A stretch of DNA of 64,000 bases from JAIWNK01 sp964453115 (lineage in GTDB: Bacteria > Chloroflexota > Anaerolineae > Anaerolineales > Anaerolineaceae). How positions within the stretch are numbered: position 1 is the first letter of the stretch; the number at the start of each line of letters is the position of its first letter. This document shows, in pieces, positions 8,761 through 16,821 of this stretch. The notes under the pieces were generated by a model, which saw only the letters and a list, made by a program, of their open reading frames with translations, had not been told where the DNA came from and did no database searches. The stretch lies in the NCBI GenBank assembly GCA_964453115.1, contig CAYVRT010000007.1:50810-114809 (forward strand), given 5' to 3'. The position numbers were made by a program, and so were the translations under genes.

Positions 8761-9834
8761 TCAACTCCGACGATTTGCCAAACGTCTCACACCCCAGTCT
8801 CGTCCATCTTTCGGGGGTTCATCTCCCCCAGCGCGGCGAACCAGGTTAAGTGCCTCCTGTGAACAGACAGACACACACAAACCGCACCCCACACACCGAA
8901 TGTCACGAACTTCCATCACGCCCGCGTCCGTCAATGCCAATGCATTAAAAGCGCACACATCCAGACAAACGCCACAACCAAGACAAAGCGCAGCATCCAC
9001 CGCGCACACAAATCCCGAATGCGCTACCACATTCGCAATTCCAAGTTCAGCCATACCGCGCAGCACGCTACAAGAACAGGTACAGCAGTTGCACAAATAC
9101 CAAAGCTCCTCTTGCTGATTGCTCACACAATGTACCAGCCCAGCCTCAGCCGCCCGACGCAGCGTATGCAATGCTTCGTCATATGTCAAAGCTCGAATTG
9201 TCGCATTCCCATCAAACGCAGATGGCTTTGCGCTCAAAACCATACACACATCTACCGGATGCTCACAACCTTTACCAATCAATGCCTGCTGGGTTCGACA
9301 AATACAATCCATCACCCCCCACGCCGATGCAGCCCGCAAAATTTCCGTTACACTTTCAAAAGGCCGCACCTCTAAATCGTTGCGAATGCTCTGCCGCACC
9401 GGCACCACGCGATGCACCTGCGGTTCGATTCGCAACGATTTCACAAAAGCACCCTGATAATACGCCTCAAACAGACGGGCAAATTCCTCATCCAGCCGTC
9501 CCACTTGTGCCTCATAAATTCCAACCACAAATGGCATCAGTCCAAATCCTGGACGACCATCCCCTGTTTTGCCAAATGCCACCAATCCCTTGCGCGTCAT
9601 CTGTTTCAATAATTCTGACACATTCCGCATTTCACGACCAAGCCGCAGCGCAACCTGCGCAGCGGTTTCCATTTCAGCGCTCAAATTTATTGCAAGTTCC
9701 GCCTCTTCAACAGAAAACAGTTTTGCCAGCACCTGCAAATCTGCTGCATCTGCTGCTTCAGGAAAACCATTTGGCAACGCGTCCAATTTCTCCGCCAATT
9801 GCCGATACGCCAAGTTGAACGCCTCACGTTTCAA
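8761..9834 (-). CDS. Winged-helix/4Fe-4S dicluster protein
   Basis: A 357-residue protein. Residues about 1-110 look like a winged-helix region (LGREMRNVSELLKQMTRKGLV). The middle has CICRTQQ with a further CEHPVDVC, then the dense CNCCTCSC motif. The end carries two classical ferredoxin motifs, CLGCGVCLDVC and CVGCGLCVSVC, for two [4Fe-4S] clusters. Such HTH-plus-dicluster proteins are common in anaerobes and probably carry electrons; DNA binding is only suggested. The TTG at 9834 is chosen because AAGGAG lies 6 bases before it; an ATG at 9852 has no Shine-Dalgarno. It is the first gene of the redox operon and the likely electron donor for the radical SAM or reductase steps. Confidence 0.85.
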   Translation of the reverse strand: MKREAFNLAYRQLAEKLDALPNGFPEAADAADLQVLAKLFSVEEAELAINLSAEMETAAQVALRLGREMRNVSELLKQMTRKGLVAFGKTGDGRPGFGLMPFVVGIYEAQVGRLDEEFARLFEAYYQGAFVKSLRIEPQVHRVVPVRQSIRNDLEVRPFESVTEILRAASAWGVMDCICRTQQALIGKGCEHPVDVCMVLSAKPSAFDGNATIRALTYDEALHTLRRAAEAGLVHCVSNQQEELWYLCNCCTCSCSVLRGMAELGIANVVAHSGFVCAVDAALCLGCGVCLDVCAFNALALTDAGVMEVRDIRCVGCGLCVSVCSQEALNLVRRAGGDEPPKDGRDWGVRRLANRRS

Positions 9835-9862
9835 TGAATACTCCTTAATCATAGATGTTCGA

Positions 9863-9892
9863 ATTATACCGTTTTTCACCAATTCGCGACAA
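9863..9892 (-). promoter_or_regulatory. Promoter of the four-gene redox operon
   Basis: TTGTCG (9887-9892) and a perfect TATAAT (9863-9868), with an 18-base spacer, read on the - strand. They lie about 29 bases before the TTG start at 9834. Confidence 0.6.
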
Positions 9893-9945
9893 ACAACGGG
9901 CTGTCTTTTCGCTATAATCATTCTACTCTTTCTTAAGGCCTGATC

Positions 9946-10872
9946 ATGATCCTGAGACCCTACACTCCATCAACCGATTTTGAAACGCTGGTTGAGTTGC
10001 GCCAACGTGTCGAACAAGAAGACCAACAAGGCATTGATGTCAGCCCACAAGCAATTGCACACCAATTGCAAATACCTGGTCACATTCCTGAACAAGACCG
10101 CTGGGTAGTGGAAGGACAAAACGCGTTGCTCGCCTGCGGCTGGATCTGGCATGTTCCAGAAAGCAACACCGCCCAATTACAAGTGATTACCACCCCAAGC
10201 CACCGCCGCCAAGGCCTAGCAAACGCCATCTTACCCAAACTCATTGCTCGCGCCCAAGAAAGAAATGTCACGCAGATCGTCAGCTATGCCAGAGGACACG
10301 ATCCAGCTGCCGAGGCACTGGCTCAAAAACATAAGTTTGCCTTCGATTGGCTCTACTTAGAGATGCGTAGCTTCTCGCTCCCTCCCACTTGGCTCACCCC
10401 CCTGCCAAAAGGCTACACCATCCATCCCTATATCACGCTCAATGACCTGCCCCTGCTCACCTATGCAATGAACACAGCCTACGCAGGCCAACCCGGACAT
10501 CAAGAAGCCGCGCAAGAACAAATGGCGGCCTGGCTGCCCGAATTCAGCCCAGAAAGCCTGCTTCTTCTTTTCTCGCCCCAACAAGAAGTCTGCGGCATTT
10601 GTCGCTGCGAAGTCAGCGCAGAACGCAGTAAACGCAACAATCAACCCACAGGCTATATAGATGCCCCAGGAATTTTTGTCGAACACCGCAGCCTGGAACT
10701 CTATCAGGCCCTGTTAAGCGCAGCGATTCAATGGCTACACGCAAAGGAGTGCCTGATCGCAGAAATGGAAAGCTGGGGAGAACCGGATGAACGCATCAAC
10801 TGCTATCAACAACGTGGCTTTCAAATCATCCGTTCCATCCAGGCCTATTCCTTATCCATGGTGAAATCATGA
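9946..10872 (+). CDS. GNAT acetyltransferase, tandem-domain
   Basis: The 308 residues hold two GNAT-like halves. The first has the acetyl-CoA pyrophosphate loop in TTPSHRRQGLANAILPKL (RRQGLAN, about 83-92). The second (about 160-308) keeps the beta-strand pattern and a C-terminal YQQRGFQII strand, but its CoA loop is degenerate. It transfers an acyl group to an unknown amine acceptor. A TATAAT at 9913-9918 may be its -10. Its stop overlaps the start of the GH44 gene (ATGA), so the two are translationally coupled although their link is obscure. Confidence 0.85.
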   Translation: MILRPYTPSTDFETLVELRQRVEQEDQQGIDVSPQAIAHQLQIPGHIPEQDRWVVEGQNALLACGWIWHVPESNTAQLQVITTPSHRRQGLANAILPKLIARAQERNVTQIVSYARGHDPAAEALAQKHKFAFDWLYLEMRSFSLPPTWLTPLPKGYTIHPYITLNDLPLLTYAMNTAYAGQPGHQEAAQEQMAAWLPEFSPESLLLLFSPQQEVCGICRCEVSAERSKRNNQPTGYIDAPGIFVEHRSLELYQALLSAAIQWLHAKECLIAEMESWGEPDERINCYQQRGFQIIRSIQAYSLSMVKS

Positions 10873-13001
10873 AATACCTATTCCTTGTTCTTGCGATTAT
10901 CCCCTTATCTGTTTTCTCCTTTCTGATCAGCTCGTTTTCTGCCCCCAAAGCTGCCGATCTACTAATTTATGATGAAACTCTTGCAACCGGCTGGGAAAAC
11001 TGGTCTTGGGACACACTTGTGCAATTCAACAACCCCAACCCTGTCCACAATGGCAACTCATCCATTTCTGTCAGCTATCAACAGGGTTGGGGCGGGTTAT
11101 ATCTTGCATACCCGCAGACCCTCTCAGGGAGCGACTATCTCTCCATCCGCTTTTGGGTCCATGGCGGCACCCAGGCTGGACAGTCCATTCTAATTGGCCT
11201 CAATGACGGAGGCCCAACCTACTCGTTGACCATCCAAAATACAGGCTGGCAACAAATCACAATTCCGCTCTCTGACCTGGGCAGCCCAAGCCAGATTGAT
11301 TCAATTGTCTGGCAAAATAACACCGCAGCCCCCCAACCCACCTTCTATCTGGACGAAATCACCCTGATGGGAAACACAACGCCCCCAACGCCAACCAGCG
11401 CACCAGAACTAAGCGTTCATGCCTCTATGAACCATCATCCCATCTCGCCCTTCATCTACGGCATGAACTTCCCAGACGCCGACCTGGCACAAGAATTACA
11501 GCTCCCAATTGCACGCTGGGGTGGCAATGCCACCACACGCTACAACTGGCAATACGACATCTCCAATCAGGCAATGGATTGGTATTACGAAAATTACCAG
11601 CAAAACGCCGAACACACCCGACTTGAACAATTTATCGAACAAAACCTTGCCTCAGAAACCGAAAGCATTGTAACACTACCTCTCATTGGCTGGATGCCCA
11701 AAAACGATCCCCTTGCCTGTAGTTTCAGCATCGAAAAATATGGGCCCCAGCAAGATAACGACTGGCAATGGCGTCCGAATTGCGGTAATGGCATTCGCAA
11801 CAATGGCACCCTCATCACCAATAACGACCCCAACGATACCAGTATGCCTATTACCCCAGCAAATGTTTCAAGTGAAATCCAATACCTGATCGGCCAATAT
11901 CAATCCGCAGATCAGGGAGGGGTGGCATTCTACAATCTCGACAACGAACCCATGCTCTGGTACGACACCCATCGTGATGTCCATCCATCCCCCACCACAT
12001 ACGACGAAATGCGCGACCGTACCATCGCCTATGCTGCCGCCATCAAACAAACCGACCCACAAGCACAAACTCTTGGCCCTGTCACCTGGGGCTGGACAGC
12101 CTACTTTTGGTCCGCATACGATTGGGAATCGGGGGATGAGTGGTGGCTTAACCCCCAAGATCGCAACGCGCATAGTGGAATGCCCTTCACCGCCTGGTAT
12201 TTACAGCAACTAAAAACCTATCAAGATCAGCACGGCACGCGCCTGCTTGACTATCTAGATTTACACTATTACCCCGCTGCAAACCAGGTTGCTCTCTCTC
12301 CCGCTGGAAACGCCACCATACAAGCCCTGCGTCTTCGCTCAACCCGCTCGCTTTGGGATGCAAACTATGTTGATGAGAGTTGGATTGGCGAATCAGCTGA
12401 AGGCCCCTATGTTCGACTGATTCCGCGCATGAAAGAGTGGGTCAATACCTACTATCCCGGCACCCGTCTTGCCATCACCGAATATAACTGGGGTGGGCTA
12501 GAACATATCAACGGTGCCCTGGCCCAAGCAGATGTCTTAGGCATCTTTGGGCGTGAAGGCCTAGACCTCGCCACAATTTGGGGACCACCTAGCAGCAACC
12601 AGCCTGGTGCATATGCCTTCCGCATCTACCTTAACTACGATGGACAAGGCAGTCACTTTGGTGAGACGAGCATCCAGGCCAACAGCACCAATCAAGATCG
12701 CCTTGCCATCTATGCTAGCCAGCGCACCAGCGATAACGCATTGACTCTCATCATCATCAACAAAACCGCGTCCAACCTGATCAGCCCCCTATCCTTGCAG
12801 GGTTTTTCTCCATCCACCTACGCTCAGGTCTACCGTTACAGCACAGCGGATTTACACCACATCCAGCGCCAGAACAATCTTATTGTTTCAGAGCATGGGT
12901 TCACAACCACCTACCCGGCAAACTCCATCACCCTTATTGTCATACTGCCCGATAGCGCTGCTCAACCCAAATTGCTCTTCCTTCCGGCACTAACACGCTA
13001 A
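10869..13001 (+). CDS. Secreted glycoside hydrolase family 44 protein
   Basis: A 710-residue protein with an N-terminal signal peptide (residues 1-28), a beta-sandwich carbohydrate-binding-like domain (about 30-175, ending FYLDEITLMG), a short Thr/Pro linker, and a GH44 catalytic region (about 185-710). Family marks are ISPFIYGMNF, RWGGNATTRYNW, the acid/base Glu in NLDNEP (about 360) and the nucleophile Glu in AITEYNWGG (about 538). GH44 enzymes are endo-beta-glucanases/xyloglucanases. It probably attacks plant or microbial beta-glucans outside the cell. There is no dockerin or S-layer domain, but the C-terminal KLLFLPALTR tail is short. It ends 1 base before the convergent CotH gene. Confidence 0.9.
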   Translation: MKYLFLVLAIIPLSVFSFLISSFSAPKAADLLIYDETLATGWENWSWDTLVQFNNPNPVHNGNSSISVSYQQGWGGLYLAYPQTLSGSDYLSIRFWVHGGTQAGQSILIGLNDGGPTYSLTIQNTGWQQITIPLSDLGSPSQIDSIVWQNNTAAPQPTFYLDEITLMGNTTPPTPTSAPELSVHASMNHHPISPFIYGMNFPDADLAQELQLPIARWGGNATTRYNWQYDISNQAMDWYYENYQQNAEHTRLEQFIEQNLASETESIVTLPLIGWMPKNDPLACSFSIEKYGPQQDNDWQWRPNCGNGIRNNGTLITNNDPNDTSMPITPANVSSEIQYLIGQYQSADQGGVAFYNLDNEPMLWYDTHRDVHPSPTTYDEMRDRTIAYAAAIKQTDPQAQTLGPVTWGWTAYFWSAYDWESGDEWWLNPQDRNAHSGMPFTAWYLQQLKTYQDQHGTRLLDYLDLHYYPAANQVALSPAGNATIQALRLRSTRSLWDANYVDESWIGESAEGPYVRLIPRMKEWVNTYYPGTRLAITEYNWGGLEHINGALAQADVLGIFGREGLDLATIWGPPSSNQPGAYAFRIYLNYDGQGSHFGETSIQANSTNQDRLAIYASQRTSDNALTLIIINKTASNLISPLSLQGFSPSTYAQVYRYSTADLHHIQRQNNLIVSEHGFTTTYPANSITLIVILPDSAAQPKLLFLPALTR

Positions 13002-13002
13002 G

Positions 13003-14502
13003 TTACGGATTCCCCAAAAGTTCGGTACCTTGTAAGTAAGCCACACGCTGTGCCAGAAAATCTCGCACCACCTGCACAGATTGTTCATAAGATTCTGCTG
13101 ACGCATACTTTTCATCCTGATTAACCGATTCTATCAATTTTACATAATGCTCCAAATCTACCTGAATGGCTCCTGAAACAAACACTTCCTGATACACGAA
13201 TTTCAATTTTTCTTCATACAAAGCCCGGAAAACAGCACTACTCAAAAATCGCTTCACCAGAATATTCTGCCCACCCCCCAGCCCATTGGGCCGCACCTGT
13301 TGTCCCTCATAATACAAGTTATAGCTTGCCACTCCATCCAAATCCCCCATCCGTACTCCCAGCCCGCCCAAGCTCTCGTTTGTATCCCACATCAACAATG
13401 TAAAACGATCTTCCACATCATCATAATACAAATAGTAGTTATTATTCATACCAGCAATTGAGTCAATGTTGACCAGCAAATTACTCAAAGCCAGGTATGT
13501 CGCAAACGAATCAACATTCAAATAGGCCGCCAACTCTTGCTCAAATGTTTCATCATCGGATTCGCTCAAAAAGCGGCTAAAAGCAATCAAGGGTGCCATA
13601 TCCGCATCGTTAACCCGCGTCTGCTGCGTGAAGCTATTTTCATAAGCGCTCGGTTCTTCCCCAAGATAACTCAGACTTGACCCAAGTTCAGCTTTATATA
13701 ACACGCCATGACTGTTTTCAAAATACTGTGCGACATACTCCTGGTTAACAAGCTCGGAAATCACATACAACTGTTCATCCGCTCCATTCAAGCCAAAACC
13801 CACATAACTCGTTCGCGTTGCTGGCAACCCCACCAAACGCGCCATATCATTGGTTACCGGCTCATTCAGCATTGCTGCATCATAGTTAACCCCATAATTA
13901 CGAATCGCTATTGCACTATGCCCCTGATAACTTTGCCCATCCACAAATGCGTCAAACTTGATCATGAACGGAATTTTCACCGTCCCTGTATTTTGTATAT
14001 CTGATGCCCCTGGTTGAAATTTCTGTCCACCACCAGGACCGCCCGGGGGCATACTCATCGGCCAATTTTGCCCGGTCGGAAAATCAGGACGGCCTTGTTG
14101 CTCATCAGCCCGTTCAACGCGATTCATTTTCATCCCACCACCTAACGCAGTACGCAAAGAAGCATTACCCTTCAAACGAATCCCAACCTCTGACACCTGC
14201 ACACCATCTACAATTATATCCGCCGGAAAATACTCCTTCTCTCCCATATTCTGATAAGCGCTGATCATTTGCTGATAATCTGCTTCGTCCATCTTCACCT
14301 GCACATGATGAACCAAACGATCATCGAACAAATCAATTTCATTCTCATAATCCTGACCATCTATTGATTGAGAATCTGTTTCAACTCTAGAACTGCTTGT
14401 ATAAGCAATCACCCGTTGATTGCCGAACAGCAATGTGGTAAAGACCAAAAACCATAACAAAACAGCAACGACCCACCAGTTTCGCTTCCAGTGCATACTC
14501 AT
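13003..14502 (-). CDS. CotH-family protein (secreted atypical kinase), signal-anchored
   Basis: The 499-residue protein has an N-terminal membrane anchor or signal (about 8-28) and a CotH domain. VGIRLKGNASLR matches the family's R-x-K-G-N-x-S strand, and LLMWDTNESLGG is the conserved W-D motif of the metal-binding site. CotH proteins of Bacillus are Fam20C-like protein kinases; activity here is inferred. A Gly/Pro/Met-rich insert at about 140-160 (MSMPPGGPGGGQKF) is unusual. The start has GAGGAGG within the end of the preceding gene. It is the third gene of the VTC/DUF4956/CotH operon, a recurrent trio in bacteria. Confidence 0.85.
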   Translation of the reverse strand: MSMHWKRNWWVVAVLLWFLVFTTLLFGNQRVIAYTSSSRVETDSQSIDGQDYENEIDLFDDRLVHHVQVKMDEADYQQMISAYQNMGEKEYFPADIIVDGVQVSEVGIRLKGNASLRTALGGGMKMNRVERADEQQGRPDFPTGQNWPMSMPPGGPGGGQKFQPGASDIQNTGTVKIPFMIKFDAFVDGQSYQGHSAIAIRNYGVNYDAAMLNEPVTNDMARLVGLPATRTSYVGFGLNGADEQLYVISELVNQEYVAQYFENSHGVLYKAELGSSLSYLGEEPSAYENSFTQQTRVNDADMAPLIAFSRFLSESDDETFEQELAAYLNVDSFATYLALSNLLVNIDSIAGMNNNYYLYYDDVEDRFTLLMWDTNESLGGLGVRMGDLDGVASYNLYYEGQQVRPNGLGGGQNILVKRFLSSAVFRALYEEKLKFVYQEVFVSGAIQVDLEHYVKLIESVNQDEKYASAESYEQSVQVVRDFLAQRVAYLQGTELLGNP

Positions 14503-14513
14503 TTCATCCTCCT

Positions 14514-15194
14514 CTACAAATCCGTACTGTTATAACCAACCATCAACGACACCTTGTGATTACCGTTCAAAGCCCGAATTTCCGCCAAAAAGATCTCAAT
14601 TTGCCCTTCTTTTTTCATGCTGATATTGTAAGTGAGTTCTGTCAATAAACCACCATGCACCGTATCAACACTAATCAACTCAGCGCTATTGGTATATTTC
14701 AGCAACACCGGCTCAAACAAACGCTCAAACCCCATTCCTTCCGCGACCTGTATTCGCAAAATCTGATTGGATACCTGACGAGCAAACCAATTAAAGCGCG
14801 TCATCAACAAAATAATCAAGCTGATTAAAACGGCTCCCACCACAGCCAGCAAATAGAATTTTGTCCCAATCGCCATTCCAATCGCCATTGTAAAGAAGAT
14901 AAATCCAACATCGCGCGTCTCCTTCACTGCATTACGAAAACGAATGATGGAAAGTGCCCCCACCAGCGAAAACGCCCGTGCAATATTCGATCCCACAACC
15001 ATCATCACCAATGCCACAACCATCCCATTCAAGACCAGGGTATAAACGAAACTCTGTGTATAAGAAGTTCCACGATGCGTAATTTTGTAAATCCAGCCAA
15101 TGAAAGCACTGAGCAAGAAACTCAACGTCATGCCCAGAACCACATCCAGTACTGAAAACTCTCCGGTCAAATCCTGAAAATTGAAGATGTCCAT
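14514..15194 (-). CDS. DUF4956 membrane protein
   Basis: A 226-residue protein with about four membrane helices between residues 15 and 130, then a cytosolic alpha/beta tail. GALSIIRFRNAVKETRDVGF is the family's signature stretch (positions about 78-97). The function is unknown. DUF4956 genes are repeatedly found between a VTC-like polyphosphate polymerase and a CotH gene, exactly as here, suggesting one membrane complex or pathway. Spacings are 26 bases to the VTC gene and 11 to CotH. Confidence 0.88.
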   Translation of the reverse strand: MDIFNFQDLTGEFSVLDVVLGMTLSFLLSAFIGWIYKITHRGTSYTQSFVYTLVLNGMVVALVMMVVGSNIARAFSLVGALSIIRFRNAVKETRDVGFIFFTMAIGMAIGTKFYLLAVVGAVLISLIILLMTRFNWFARQVSNQILRIQVAEGMGFERLFEPVLLKYTNSAELISVDTVHGGLLTELTYNISMKKEGQIEIFLAEIRALNGNHKVSLMVGYNSTDL

Positions 15195-15220
15195 CGTTCA
15201 TTCCTTTCTTTTTAAATAAA

Positions 15221-15973
15221 TCAAGCCATAACCAACGGATTCATCGGGATAACCAGGCCAGCACCCTCGATCCCACAACAATACTTACTTATTCGCACCA
15301 TCTGCAATTGCTGCCAAGATACCAACTCCGTCAGCCAGAATGGAATCCGCTCATTGACCTTGATCTCCATCACCACCTTATCTGCATCCAAAACAGGCAA
15401 CCCGCTCCTGCCGTCTTCCATACGACGTGCGCCTATCCCACAGGTCAAATCACGATCAAAAGTCACTCGAAGCCCCAAATCATTGGCTTGGCCAACCCAG
15501 GCCTCTCGTTCATAGCGAATTACACTGGTTGGTAATAAATTATATTGCCATGAAAATGTCAACACCTCCTCCACAAACGCCCGCTCTTGCGGTGTATGAG
15601 CAACAAGTTCCCGTCCAGTACACAAATTTAATGCCTGCCAATAAGGCAGTTTGATACGCCTCTTTTGCGTTACGCGGTCTAATCGCTGTTTGATTTCAAC
15701 AAACACATCAGTCTGATCATCCAATTCATCTCCATGCTCATACCAGCGAATACGAAGCTTACGCCGGAATTTAACCCCGTCTCGCTTTTCCCAATAGCAA
15801 CGCAAGTTCGGCGAATCGTAATATAAACTTGACACAGCATACCGTCCCCCATGATCATCCGGTAACAAATAATCCATCAACGCCAATCGCACCCGTTCAG
15901 TTTGTGCAAGGGTTAACAAATACTTTAGCTCAAAGCGATTAAAACGCCGAATGGCATGACTTAAGTGTTCCAT
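15221..15973 (-). CDS. VTC-domain protein (polyphosphate polymerase-like)
   Basis: The 250-residue protein is a CYTH/VTC tunnel fold: RFELKYLL at the N-terminus carries the E-x-K nucleotide-binding pattern, followed by SSLYYDSPNLRCYWEKRDG, RRKLRIRWY, VFVEIKQR and VMEIKVNERIP, which supply the basic and acidic residues lining the tunnel. Yeast Vtc4 makes polyphosphate from ATP at the membrane; activity here is inferred. The start is uncertain: ATG 15973 is chosen, while ATG 16003 or TTG 16012 are possible and none has a good Shine-Dalgarno. It is the first gene of the operon, with candidate regulator sites just upstream. Confidence 0.87.
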   Translation of the reverse strand: MEHLSHAIRRFNRFELKYLLTLAQTERVRLALMDYLLPDDHGGRYAVSSLYYDSPNLRCYWEKRDGVKFRRKLRIRWYEHGDELDDQTDVFVEIKQRLDRVTQKRRIKLPYWQALNLCTGRELVAHTPQERAFVEEVLTFSWQYNLLPTSVIRYEREAWVGQANDLGLRVTFDRDLTCGIGARRMEDGRSGLPVLDADKVVMEIKVNERIPFWLTELVSWQQLQMVRISKYCCGIEGAGLVIPMNPLVMA

Positions 15974-16016
15974 CGCATTTTCATTACATCCTTTCCAGCT
16001 CATTCTATCCAACCAT

Positions 16017-16111
16017 GCTGTGAAAAGCCCCAGAACTTGCTGTGAATGAATTGAGAAATTCCCATTCGCAATCCCATTTCACAGCTTTTTCACAGCTAAG
16101 CCAGTTATAGT
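16017..16111. promoter_or_regulatory. Candidate OmpR-type operator and promoter between the VTC operon and the two-component system
   Basis: Four copies of TTCACAGC occur in 80 bases. Two are inverted (GCTGTGAA at 16017-16024 and 16039-16046, 22 apart) and two are direct (16078-16085 and 16089-16096, 11 apart). The 11-base phasing is that of PhoB/OmpR-class boxes. The last copy ends 9 bases before a -10-like TATAGT (16106-16111) for the + gene, the position of an activator box replacing a -35. Autoregulation and control of the divergent operon are inferred. Confidence 0.7.
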
Positions 16112-16143
16112 AGTGTATGATAAGATAAAGAAGCGAGGATGCC

Positions 16144-16821
16144 ATGCAAACGGTCTTGATTGTAGATGACGATTCAAAACTGCTAAAAATGTTGCAGCGC
16201 ACATTAATCTATGAAAACCTCTCTGTTCTTACAGCAACCAATGGCTTAGAAGCGCTGCCACTAATTCAAACTCATCACCCCGACTTATTAATTATTGATT
16301 GGATGATGCCGAAAATGGACGGTATTACCCTCATCGAACACCTGCGCGCCGAGGAAAACCACACGCTGGTGCTCATGCTCACCGCCCGAGATGCAATCGA
16401 AAACCGGGTTGCCGGTTTAGAAAGCGGTGCAGATGATTACCTGGTTAAACCATTTGCCCCAGCCGAATTGGTTGCACGAGTGCATGCCTTATTGCGTCGT
16501 TCTGCCCCACAAATCGAAAATCAGCCGCTTGTCTACGCAGATCTACTGCTTGACCCGCAAACACATCAGGCAGAACGAGCAGGAAGCCCGCTTTCACTTA
16601 CTTTGACCGAATTTAAATTACTACACCTGTTTTTACGCCACCCGCGCCAGGTATTGGAACGCGGACAAATTCTCAACGAAGTTTGGGGGTTTGATTTTGG
16701 TGGTGATAGCAACGTCCTTGAAATCTATATCAGTTATCTGCGCAAAAAACTCGAAACCCAAGGGCGTCCGCGCCTCATCCAAACTGTGCGCGGCATCGGT
16801 TATGCACTTCGCGAGGAATGA
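16144..16821 (+). CDS. OmpR/PhoB-family response regulator
   Basis: A 225-residue regulator. The receiver domain has acidic residues DDD (8-10), phospho-acceptor Asp52 in IIDWMMPKMDG and Lys of LVKPF (about 101). The C-terminal winged helix (about 130-222) shows LTEFKLLHLFLRHP, the recognition region and a typical end, RGIGYAL. It overlaps the histidine kinase gene by 4 bases. The direct repeats at 16017-16096 upstream are the obvious binding sites, so it probably controls itself and the VTC/DUF4956/CotH operon. Confidence 0.95.
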   Translation: MQTVLIVDDDSKLLKMLQRTLIYENLSVLTATNGLEALPLIQTHHPDLLIIDWMMPKMDGITLIEHLRAEENHTLVLMLTARDAIENRVAGLESGADDYLVKPFAPAELVARVHALLRRSAPQIENQPLVYADLLLDPQTHQAERAGSPLSLTLTEFKLLHLFLRHPRQVLERGQILNEVWGFDFGGDSNVLEIYISYLRKKLETQGRPRLIQTVRGIGYALREE

